Assembly: GCA_959598545.1 (NCBI GenBank)
Contig: CAUGFC010000001.1
Span: forward strand, 1-47,815
Length of the DNA stretch: 47,815 bases
From: an uncultured Olsenella sp.
GTDB taxonomy: Bacteria > Actinomycetota > Coriobacteriia > Coriobacteriales > Atopobiaceae
Direction: 5' to 3'
This document shows, piece by piece, positions 41,155 through 47,815 of the stretch. The notes below the pieces were generated by a model. That model was not told where the DNA came from. It worked only from the letters and a program-made list of their open reading frames with translations, and ran no database searches. The position numbers were made by a program, and so were the translations under genes. Every line of letters starts with the position of its first letter. Position 1 is the stretch's first letter.

Positions 41155-41160
41155 ATTCTA
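41155..41160 (-). promoter_or_regulatory. -10 box (TAGAAT) for the oxidoreductase-azlCD operon
   Basis: Minus-strand TAGAAT 31 bases upstream of the oxidoreductase ATG. Confidence 0.5.
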
Positions 41161-41226
41161 CACCGTCCTCTCCCGTGCGCGACGCCGTGCGCCCTGCTAT
41201 GGTTCTCTTTGTGACAAGGAGGGGCC

Positions 41227-41964
41227 ATGGAGAAGTACAGCTTCGAGAGCCGCGTGCGCTACAGCGAGTGCGACGAGACGGGACGGCTCTCGCTCGTCTC
41301 TACGATCGACTACCTGCAGGACTGCTCCACGTTCCAGTCCGAGGAGCTCGGCCAGGGGTTCGCGTCGCTTGAGGCGCGCCACCTCGCCTGGGTGCTCGCG
41401 ACATGGCGGATCGAGATCGACGACCTGCCCGCGCTCGGCGATCGCATCCGGGTCTCCACCTGGTGCTACGAGATGACGCGTGCCCACGCGCTGCGCTGCT
41501 TCGAGATCGAGGCGGCCGACGGCCGCTCGCTGGTGCGCGCCGACTCCCAGTGGATCATGTTCGACGCGGAGCGGGGCCACGCCACCCGCGTCGCCGAGGA
41601 CCAGCTCGTCTACCGCTCGGACGCGCCGCGCCTGGAGATGGGCCCGCTCGACCGACGCCTGCGGGCGAGCGGTGAGGGCACCCAGCTCGCGCCCGTGCGC
41701 GTGAGGCCCCATAACCTCGACACCAACCGACACGTGAACAACGCGCAGTACGTCATGTTCGCCGCGGAGGCGCTCGGGGACGCCGCGCTCTCGAGGACGC
41801 GCGGGTGCGTCTCGGTGCTCTATCGCCAGATGGCGCACCTGGGCGACCTCCTCGTCCCCGTGGCGTACCCGTGCGAGCGCGGCTGGGACGTCGAGCTGAC
41901 GGATGGCTCGGGCGCCACCTACGCGCTCGTCCGGTTCCAGCGGCCCGAGGACAGGGAGGACTGA
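41227..41964 (+). CDS. Acyl-ACP thioesterase
   Basis: A double hotdog-fold thioesterase releasing fatty acids from acyl carrier protein. The 245-residue protein has SFESRVRYSECDETGRLSL in the first hotdog and NLDTNRHVNNAQYV in the second, the expected dyad region. It matches the FatA-like bacterial family. ATG follows AAGGAGG. It is followed two bases after its stop by a Nudix gene. Confidence 0.9.
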   Translation: MEKYSFESRVRYSECDETGRLSLVSTIDYLQDCSTFQSEELGQGFASLEARHLAWVLATWRIEIDDLPALGDRIRVSTWCYEMTRAHALRCFEIEAADGRSLVRADSQWIMFDAERGHATRVAEDQLVYRSDAPRLEMGPLDRRLRASGEGTQLAPVRVRPHNLDTNRHVNNAQYVMFAAEALGDAALSRTRGCVSVLYRQMAHLGDLLVPVAYPCERGWDVELTDGSGATYALVRFQRPEDRED

Positions 41965-41966
41965 TC

Positions 41967-42392
41967 ATGAGCGAGGTCACACGGGTCGCGGCGGCCCTCG
42001 TCCACCGCGACGGGAGGCTCCTGGCGGCGAGAAGGGCAACGGGTCCGCAGGAGGGGCTCTGGGAGCTGCCGGGCGGCAAGGTCGAGCCCGGCGAGCGGCC
42101 CGTCGAGGCCCTGCGTCGGGAGATCCGGGAGGAGCTCGGCTGCGAGCTCGGGGCCGCCTGGCTCTACGACACCGTGGAGCACGACTACCCCGACTTCCAC
42201 CTGACGATGGACTGCTTCGTCTGCACGCTCGCGTCGGGGGCCGAGCCCACGGCGAGCGAGGGCGTCCACAGCGAGCTCCGCTGGCTCGCACGCGAGGAGC
42301 TTCTCGACGTGGAGTGGCTTCCCGCCGACGTCGCGCTCGCCCGCTCGCTCACCCACTACTGGGACGAGGCCTTCGCCGACCAGCTCCTCTAG
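41967..42392 (+). CDS. Nudix hydrolase, MutT-like
   Basis: A 141-residue pyrophosphohydrolase. The Nudix box GGKVEPGERPVEAL plus REIREELG is intact, and the opening VAAALVHRDGRLLAARR is typical of MutT/8-oxo-dGTPases. Nucleotide sanitation is likely; the substrate is unproven. The Arg-Arg pair at residue 21 uses rare AGA-AGG codons inside a CGAGAAG motif. ATG follows GGGAGGA. Confidence 0.92.
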   Translation: MSEVTRVAAALVHRDGRLLAARRATGPQEGLWELPGGKVEPGERPVEALRREIREELGCELGAAWLYDTVEHDYPDFHLTMDCFVCTLASGAEPTASEGVHSELRWLAREELLDVEWLPADVALARSLTHYWDEAFADQLL

Positions 42393-42400
42393 CGTCTTGG

Positions 42401-42406
42401 TATGAT
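42401..42406 (+). promoter_or_regulatory. Candidate -10 box for the 42432-thyA genes
   Basis: TATGAT 26 bases upstream of the ATG at 42432. The -35 is weak. Confidence 0.35.
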
Positions 42407-42431
42407 TGAGGGCAACGAGGGAGGAGACCCC

Positions 42432-42845
42432 ATGGCCGAAGACAGGGACCAGCACACCGAGGATCGGGACGAGGACGGCTCGAGGCCCCCCGTCATCGAG
42501 AGCGCGAGCGGCACGACCGACCCCGAGAACTCCAGCTCCGGAATCGGCGCCTATGTCGTCTTTGGCGTCGCCGTCGCCCTGCTCGCCGTTCTCTGCCTCG
42601 GCGTGTCGAGCTGCACCGGCATGCTCAGCACGCTCGCGGCGCAGTCCCACGACCACTCATACGGCTACGACCTCGACGGCTTCGGGCACGACGACCCGTA
42701 CTACGACCTCTACGACGAGTTCCTCTCCCCCGACGACGACCCCTACTACGACTTCGGTGACGACCTCGACTGGACGGGCGACGGTTGGTTCTCGAGCCGT
42801 CTCGTCGCCGCCGGGGCGCGCGGCGCGGAAGGAGCCCGGGCATGA
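42432..42845 (+). CDS. Hypothetical single-pass membrane protein with DPYYD repeats
   Basis: I do not recognise a family. The 137-residue protein has a charged, acidic N-terminus (1-36), one membrane helix (about 38-60) and a Tyr/Asp-rich tail. The tail carries two copies of DDPYYD, at 87-92 and 102-107. The helix is followed by SSCTGM, but the position is too internal for a classical lipobox. ATG 42432 follows GGAGGAG. Its stop overlaps the thyA start (ATGA), so it is translated together with thyA. Function unknown. Confidence 0.75.
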   Translation: MAEDRDQHTEDRDEDGSRPPVIESASGTTDPENSSSGIGAYVVFGVAVALLAVLCLGVSSCTGMLSTLAAQSHDHSYGYDLDGFGHDDPYYDLYDEFLSPDDDPYYDFGDDLDWTGDGWFSSRLVAAGARGAEGARA

Positions 42846-43690
42846 GCAAGGCAGACGACCTCTTCATCTCCATGTGCTCCGACATCATCGAGCACGGCAC
42901 CACCACCGAGGGTCAGAAGGTCCGCCCGCACTGGGAGGACGGCACGCCCGCCTACACCATCAAGCGCTTCGGCGTGTGCAACCGCTACGACCTGCGCGAG
43001 GAGTTCCCGGCACTGACGCTTCGCCGCACCGCCCTCAAGTCAGCCATGGACGAGGTGCTCTGGATCTACCAGCGCAAGTCCAACAACGTCCACGACCTCA
43101 AGCCCCACATCTGGGACGAGTGGGCGGACGAGACGGGCTCGATCGGCAAGGCGTACGGCTACCAGGTGGGCGTGAAGTCCCACTACCCCGACGGGGACTA
43201 CGACCAGATGGACCGCGTCCTCAAAGACCTGCGTGAGAACCCCTACTCCCGCCGCATCATGACGAACCTCTACACGTTCGCCGACCTGTCCGAGATGAAC
43301 CTCTACCCCTGCGCCTACAACGCGATCTACAACGTGACGCAGGAGCCGGGCGAGGACCGTCCCACCCTGAACATGGTGCTCGTCCAGCGCAGCCAGGACG
43401 TGCTTGCGGCCAACAACTGGAACGTGTGCCAGTACGCGATCCTGCTCATGATGGTGGCGCAGGTCTCGGGCATGAACGCCGGCGAGCTCGTCCACATGAT
43501 CGCCGATGCCCACATCTACGACCGTCACGTCGACGTCGTGCGCAAGCTCATCTCGCGCCCCACCTACCCCGCCCCCACCGTCCGCCTCAACCCCGAGGTC
43601 ACGGACTTCTACGACTTCACGACCGACGACCTGGTCGTCGAGAACTACGAGCACGGCCCGCAGGTAAAGAACATCCCGATAGCGGTCTGA
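42842..43690 (+). CDS. thyA: Thymidylate synthase
   Basis: Methylates dUMP to dTMP using methylene-THF. In 282 residues the catalytic cysteine sits in LYPCAYNA, the variant in which the usual PCH histidine is alanine, as in Bacillus-type ThyA. QRSQDVLAANNWNVCQYA and DAHIYDRHVD are conserved substrate blocks. It overlaps the upstream membrane-protein gene by 4 bases and is followed by folA, which regenerates THF from the dihydrofolate it makes. Confidence 0.94.
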   Translation: MSKADDLFISMCSDIIEHGTTTEGQKVRPHWEDGTPAYTIKRFGVCNRYDLREEFPALTLRRTALKSAMDEVLWIYQRKSNNVHDLKPHIWDEWADETGSIGKAYGYQVGVKSHYPDGDYDQMDRVLKDLRENPYSRRIMTNLYTFADLSEMNLYPCAYNAIYNVTQEPGEDRPTLNMVLVQRSQDVLAANNWNVCQYAILLMMVAQVSGMNAGELVHMIADAHIYDRHVDVVRKLISRPTYPAPTVRLNPEVTDFYDFTTDDLVVENYEHGPQVKNIPIAV

Positions 43691-43752
43691 GCGCCCGGCG
43701 AGAAGCGCCGGGGCAATACGCCGAGCCCCAACGGTGCAGAAAGGTATGAGAG

Positions 43753-44250
43753 ATGAGCTGCAAGCTGAGTGCGATCGTGGCGGTGTGCGACGACTGGGGC
43801 ATCGGGCTCGACGGCGGGATGGTCGTCGAGAACCGCGAGGACATGCGGCACTTCGTGGCCTGCACGACGGGTCACCCGGTCATCATGGGGAGAAGGACGC
43901 TCGAGAGCTTCCCGGGCGGACGCCCGCTCAAGAACCGCCGCAACGTCGTGCTCACGCGCGACGCGTCCTTCTCGCCCGAGGGCGTGGACGTGGTGCACTC
44001 CGTCGAGGAGGCGCTCGCCGCGGTCGCGGACGAGGACGAGGCGTGGGTGATCGGCGGCGGGCAGGTCTACGAGCTGCTCCTCCCCCACTGCGAGCGCGCC
44101 GTCGTGACGCGCAACCACTGCGTGCGCCCCTGTGACACCTACTTCCCCAACCTGGACGCCGACCCAGCCTGGGAGGTCGTCGAGACCCGTGAGGGCGGCG
44201 TCACCCCCGAGGGCGTCCCCTTCGACTTCGTGACCTACGAGCGTCGCTAG
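43753..44250 (+). CDS. folA: Dihydrofolate reductase
   Basis: Reduces dihydrofolate to tetrahydrofolate with NADPH. The 165-residue protein has SAIVAVCDDWGIGLDG, then GHPVIMGRRTLESFPG for NADPH, and VIGGGQVYELLL, all standard. ATG follows AAAGG. It lies 62 bp after thyA on the same strand, a classic functional pair. A long inverted repeat follows its stop. Confidence 0.94.
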   Translation: MSCKLSAIVAVCDDWGIGLDGGMVVENREDMRHFVACTTGHPVIMGRRTLESFPGGRPLKNRRNVVLTRDASFSPEGVDVVHSVEEALAAVADEDEAWVIGGGQVYELLLPHCERAVVTRNHCVRPCDTYFPNLDADPAWEVVETREGGVTPEGVPFDFVTYERR

Positions 44251-44270
44251 CCGAACCCCACCCGTTCACC

Positions 44271-44334
44271 GAGAAAGACATCCTGACCAAAATCACCCTT
44301 GTGAACGACCGATTTTGGTCAGGATGTCTTTCTC
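44271..44334. repeat. 24-bp perfect inverted repeat between folA and the phosphotransferase gene
   Basis: The arm 44271-44294 (GAGAAAGACATCCTGACC...) is the exact reverse complement of 44311-44334, with a 16-base loop. A second possible pairing, CGTTCAC (44263-44269) with GTGAACG (44301-44307), would compete with it. It lies between convergent genes. The minus-strand operon already has its own terminator next door, so this may be more than a terminator. Confidence 0.8.
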
Positions 44335-44370
44335 GCGTGCGTGAGATACAAATGATGGATCCACGGCAGA

Positions 44371-44405
44371 GAAAAGGACCCGCCAGCCGTGAGACTGACG
44401 GGTCC
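44371..44405 (-). terminator. Terminator of the adhE-phosphotransferase operon
   Basis: Stem GGACCCGCCAG (44376-44386) with CTGACGGGTCC (44395-44405), one G-T pair. On the minus strand it is followed by TTTTCTC, a rho-independent form. Confidence 0.85.
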
Positions 44406-44428
44406 GAAGTCGTGCGATGTGACGAGCG

Positions 44429-45202
44429 CTAGTCGGTGTCGACCGCGGCGTCGACCTGGCTGCGGAGGAACTCCTCGGCGTCCTTGCGGCCGCGAGAGAG
44501 CTCGGCGGCGGCCATGACGGGCACCCAGTAGTGGACCTTCTGCTTGGCAATGTCGGCCTTCTTGGAGAAGAGGTCGAGGTAGGCCTCGGCGTGGCCGGGG
44601 TGATACATCTTGAAGAGGATGTAGGTCATCGCGGCGTCGGCCTCGGGAAGGCCACGGGTGACGTGGGTCCAGTCGCAGGCGTAGAGCGTGCCGTCCTCGG
44701 CAACGATCACGTTGGACGGGTTGAAGTCGCAGTGGCAGATGCTGCGGCCCGGCGCCATGCGGTCAGCCCTCATCTGGAGGTCGTAGCGCACGGACGGATC
44801 GAGCTCGGGGGCCTTGCCCACCATGCCGGCGATCTTGGTCTTCTGGTCCTTCATGAGATCGGAGCCGTGGACGCCCTGGATCTCGATCTGGAAGTCGACG
44901 AACTGCTCGAGGAGCTTGTCGTACTCGGGGGTGCCCTCGGCGGCGTCCATCAGAGAGCGCATGGTGACGCCCTCGACGTACTCAGTGGAGAGGGCCCAGG
45001 AGCCGTCGGCGACCTGGGAGACCTCGAGGACCTTGGGGACGCGGACGCCGGCCTCGATGACGCGGGCGATGTTGAGCGCCTCGTTGAAGACGTCGGACGC
45101 GGGCTTCGTGGCCTTGAAGACCTTGACGATGCGACCGCCGTCGACGTAGACGACCTTGTTGTGGCGCTCGACGATGACCTGCTTGCTGTCAGAAAGTTCC
45201 AT
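44429..45202 (-). CDS. Aminoglycoside-phosphotransferase-like kinase
   Basis: A 257-residue small kinase-fold protein (APH/choline-kinase superfamily). The catalytic loop HCDFNPSN (157-164) fits HxDxxxxN, and CDW (176-178) supplies the metal-binding aspartate. The N-terminal lobe has RIVKVFKA with the ATP-binding lysine. The substrate is unknown; no resistance role is implied. ATG follows AAGGAGG. It lies 39 bp after adhE in the same operon, with a terminator behind it. Confidence 0.88.
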   Translation of the reverse strand: MELSDSKQVIVERHNKVVYVDGGRIVKVFKATKPASDVFNEALNIARVIEAGVRVPKVLEVSQVADGSWALSTEYVEGVTMRSLMDAAEGTPEYDKLLEQFVDFQIEIQGVHGSDLMKDQKTKIAGMVGKAPELDPSVRYDLQMRADRMAPGRSICHCDFNPSNVIVAEDGTLYACDWTHVTRGLPEADAAMTYILFKMYHPGHAEAYLDLFSKKADIAKQKVHYWVPVMAAAELSRGRKDAEEFLRSQVDAAVDTD

Positions 45203-45241
45203 TGCTGCCTCCTTCTGGGCAACGAGAAGAACGTGTGCGGA

Positions 45242-47815
45242 CTAGTCCTCGTAGGAGCTGGGCTCGCGGCCGTAGAAGGCGTCGAGGTAGAGCTCCTTGA
45301 TCTCGGAGATGAGCGGGTAGCGCGGGTTGGCGCCGGTGCACTGGTCGTTGAACGCGTTCTCGGACATCTCGTCGAGCGTGGCGAGGAAGTCCTCCTCGGT
45401 GACGCCGAAGCCGGCGATGGTCTCGGGCACGCCCACGTGAGCCTTGAGCTCCTCGATGCGGGCGATGAAGTTCTCGAAGACCTCCTGGTCGTTGCGGCCC
45501 TTGATGCCGCAGAAGCGACCGGCCTCGGCATAGCGCGCCAGGGTCTTGGGGTGGTCGTACTGCGGGAAGGTGCCCATCTTCACCGGGCGCTCGGCGGCGT
45601 TGTAGCGCATGACGCGGGTGAGGATGACGGCGTTGGCCAGGCCGTGCGCGATGTGGTGGTAGGCGCCGAGCTTGTGGGCCATGGAGTGGTTGACGCCGAG
45701 GAAGGCGTTGGCGAAGGCCATGCCGGCGAGGCAGGAGGCGTTGGCCATGTGGTCGCGGGCCTCGACGTCGGTGCCGTCGTCATAGGCGCGCTCGAGGTAG
45801 GTGAGGACGAGCTTCATGGCGCGCAGGGCGAGGCCGTCGGTGTAGTCGGACGCCATGATGGAGACGTAGGCCTCGAGGGCGTGCGTGAGGACGTCGACGC
45901 CGGAGGCGGCGGTCAGGCCCTTGGGCTGGGTCATCATGTTGTCGGTGTCGACGATGGCCATGTTGGGCAGGAGCTGGTAGTCGGCGATCGGCCACTTGGT
46001 GCCCGTGTTGGCGTCGGTGATGATCGAGAAGGGCGTCACCTCGGAGCCCGTGCCGGAGGAGGTGGGGATGGCCACGAAGAAGGCCTTCTCGCCCATCTGC
46101 GGGAACGTGTAGACGCGCTTGCGGATGTCCATGAAGTCCATGGCCATGTCCTCGAACTTGGCCTCGGGGTGCTCGTACATCATCCACATGATCTTGCCGG
46201 CGTCCATCGCGGAGCCGCCGCCGATGGCGATGATGCAGTCGGGCTCGAAAGCCTTGACCTGCTCGAGGCCGCGCTCGCAGTCCTGGAGCTTGGGGTCGGG
46301 CGAGATGGACCAGAAGCTGGAGTAGACGATGCCCTGCTCGTCGAGGGACGCCTCGATCTTCTTGGTGAAACCGCTCTTGTAGAGGAAGGAGTCGGTGACG
46401 ATGAAGGCACGCTTCTTGCCGTAGACCTCGGAGAGCTCGCGAAGCGCCACGGGCATGCAGCCCTTCTTGAAGAAGACCTTCTCGGGAACACGGAACCACA
46501 GCATGTTCTCACGCCTCTCTGCGACGGACTTGATGTTGAGCAGGTGCTGGGGGCCGACGTTGCCCGAGACGGAGTTGCCGCCCCAGGAGCCGCAGCCGAG
46601 CGTCAGCGAGGGCGGCATCTTGAAGTTGTAGATGTCGCCGATGCCGCCCTGAGCGGCCGGGGTGTTGATGAGGATGCGGCACGTCTTCATGCGCTTGGCG
46701 TGCTCGGCCATCTTCTCGGTCTCGCGGGTGTCGATGAACAGCGAGCTCGTGTGGCCATAGCCGCCGTCGGCGATGAGGCGCTCGGCCTTGGAGAGGGCGT
46801 CCTCCCAGTTCTTGGCGCGATACATGCCGAGGATAGTGGTGAGCTTCTCGTGCGCCCACGGCTCGGACGGCTCGACGGACTCGACCTCGCCGATGAGGAC
46901 CTTGGTGCTGGCCGGGACGGTCACGCCGGCGGCCTCGGCGATCTTGGGGGCGGGCTGGCCGACCATCTTGGCGTTGACGCCGCCGTTGACGATGACGGTG
47001 TTGCCGACCTTGGCGATCTCGTCGCCCTTGAGGAAGTAGCAGCCGCGCTTCTCGAACTCGGCCTTGACCTTGTTGTAGACCTTGTCGAGGACGATGACGT
47101 TCTGCTCGGTGGCGCAGATCATGCCGTAGTCGAAGGTCTTGGAGTGGATGATGGAGTTCACGGAGAGCTCGATGTCGGCGGTGTCGTCGATGATCGCCGG
47201 GTTGTTGCCCGGGCCGACGCCCAGGGCCGGCTTGCCGGAGGAGTAGGCGGCGTTGACCATGCCCGGGCCACCGGTGGCCAGGATGATGTCAGCGGAGCGC
47301 ATGAGCTCGGAGGTCATGTCGAGGGACGGGACGTCGACCCAGTCGATGATGCCCTTGGGGGCACCGGCGGCCTCGGCGGCCTCGCGCACGATGCGGGCGG
47401 CCTCGGCGGTGCACTTGCCGGCGCGCGGGTGCGGGGAGATGAGGATCGCGTTGCGGGTCTTCAGGGAGATGAGCGTCTTGAAGATCGCGGTGGAGGTGGG
47501 GTTGGTCGTCGGGATGACGGCGGCGACGATGCCGAGCGGCTCGGCGATCTGCTTGTAGCCGAAGGCGGGGTCGTCGGAGATGACGTCGCACGTCTTCATG
47601 TCCTTGTACTTGTTGTAGATGTACTCGGAGGCATAGTGGTTCTTGATGACCTTGTCCTCCATGACGCCGTAGCCGGTCTCCTCGACGGCCATCTTGGCCA
47701 GCGGGATGCGGGCCTTGTTGGCTGCCATGGCGGCCTCATAGAAGATCTTGTCCACCTGCTCCTGGGTGAACTTCGCGAACTCGGCCTGCGCGACGCGCAT
47801 CTCCTTGATGCGCTC
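45242..47815 (-). CDS. adhE: Bifunctional acetaldehyde-CoA / alcohol dehydrogenase (5' end beyond window)
   Basis: Reduces acetyl-CoA to acetaldehyde and ethanol, regenerating NAD in fermentation. 857 residues are visible. The N-terminal aldehyde dehydrogenase half has PTTNPTSTAIFKTL, ILATGGPGMVNAAYSSG and the catalytic cysteine in MICATEQN. The C-terminal iron alcohol dehydrogenase half has GGGSAMDAGKIMW, SGTGSEVTPF, HALEAYVS and HSMAHKLGAYHH with iron ligands. The frame is open through position 47815 and reads ERIKEM before the first visible Met, matching AdhE sequence. The true start therefore lies outside the window, roughly a dozen or more residues upstream. Confidence 0.96.
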   Translation of the reverse strand, partial: ERIKEMRVAQAEFAKFTQEQVDKIFYEAAMAANKARIPLAKMAVEETGYGVMEDKVIKNHYASEYIYNKYKDMKTCDVISDDPAFGYKQIAEPLGIVAAVIPTTNPTSTAIFKTLISLKTRNAILISPHPRAGKCTAEAARIVREAAEAAGAPKGIIDWVDVPSLDMTSELMRSADIILATGGPGMVNAAYSSGKPALGVGPGNNPAIIDDTADIELSVNSIIHSKTFDYGMICATEQNVIVLDKVYNKVKAEFEKRGCYFLKGDEIAKVGNTVIVNGGVNAKMVGQPAPKIAEAAGVTVPASTKVLIGEVESVEPSEPWAHEKLTTILGMYRAKNWEDALSKAERLIADGGYGHTSSLFIDTRETEKMAEHAKRMKTCRILINTPAAQGGIGDIYNFKMPPSLTLGCGSWGGNSVSGNVGPQHLLNIKSVAERRENMLWFRVPEKVFFKKGCMPVALRELSEVYGKKRAFIVTDSFLYKSGFTKKIEASLDEQGIVYSSFWSISPDPKLQDCERGLEQVKAFEPDCIIAIGGGSAMDAGKIMWMMYEHPEAKFEDMAMDFMDIRKRVYTFPQMGEKAFFVAIPTSSGTGSEVTPFSIITDANTGTKWPIADYQLLPNMAIVDTDNMMTQPKGLTAASGVDVLTHALEAYVSIMASDYTDGLALRAMKLVLTYLERAYDDGTDVEARDHMANASCLAGMAFANAFLGVNHSMAHKLGAYHHIAHGLANAVILTRVMRYNAAERPVKMGTFPQYDHPKTLARYAEAGRFCGIKGRNDQEVFENFIARIEELKAHVGVPETIAGFGVTEEDFLATLDEMSENAFNDQCTGANPRYPLISEIKELYLDAFYGREPSSYED

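Noticed and set aside
42842..43690. ThyA with a broken active site because PCH is PCA
   Set aside because: The PCAY form is known from Bacillus-type thymidylate synthases, and all other catalytic blocks are intact.
44429..45202. Aminoglycoside resistance gene
   Set aside because: Only the general kinase fold is visible. The operon link to adhE and chromosomal setting give no support for a resistance role.
1..47815. Prophage, insertion sequence or integrative element
   Set aside because: No integrase, transposase, phage structural genes, attachment-site duplication or compositional break was seen. The genes are ordinary chromosomal functions.

Overview
The window is a GC-rich (roughly 65%), densely packed stretch of a bacterial chromosome. 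GTG and TTG starts with clear GA-rich ribosome-binding sites are common. No phage, transposase, plasmid or CRISPR-Cas genes were found. Gene content points to a fermentative actinobacterium of the Coriobacteriia, most likely an Atopobiaceae/Olsenella-like organism. The evidence is the arginine deiminase genes, ATP-dependent PEP carboxykinase, Pta/AckA/AdhE acetate and ethanol fermentation, and an acyl-ACP thioesterase. The genus is an inference from content and composition, not a database result.

Region 1 (1-12.4 kb): the start of a P-type cation ATPase (minus strand) and tRNA-Arg(CCG) are followed by a nearly uninterrupted aromatic amino acid locus: aroF, tyrA, aroB, aroA, aroC, pheA, an aroE-aroK fusion and an unusual aroQ. 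All seven steps from PEP plus erythrose-4-phosphate to chorismate are present, together with the phenylalanine and tyrosine branch enzymes; trpS lies just downstream. The aroQ product carries an N-terminal glucose-type PTS EIIB domain with its phospho-accepting cysteine, which is the most striking protein in the window.

Region 2 (12.4-28 kb): arginine deiminase and ornithine carbamoyltransferase (arcA-arcB), without carbamate kinase; polyphosphate kinase; an RlmD-type methyltransferase; maf and a P1 peptidase; a ferredoxin; a glycosyltransferase with UDP-galactopyranose mutase; pta; a VapC-toxin remnant; pckA; an aldose epimerase and a GNAT acetyltransferase.

Region 3 (28-34 kb): an intergenic array of 42-bp units in two opposed blocks, then an amino-acid ABC importer operon ending in a C26 glutamine-amidotransferase-like hydrolase, and ackA flanked by elaborate nested hairpins.

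Region 4 (34-47.8 kb): HIT protein, xseBA, a membrane zinc protease, RNase D, a diacylglycerol-kinase-family protein, azlCD with an oxidoreductase, an acyl-ACP thioesterase, Nudix, a small acidic membrane protein, thyA-folA, and an adhE-phosphotransferase operon (adhE runs off the right edge).

Beyond the genes, the intergenic DNA is unusually structured. There are two inverted arrays of short tandem repeats (4273-4392 and 28032-28308), several long perfect inverted repeats, and a heptamer CGAGAAG that recurs in spacers far more than composition predicts.
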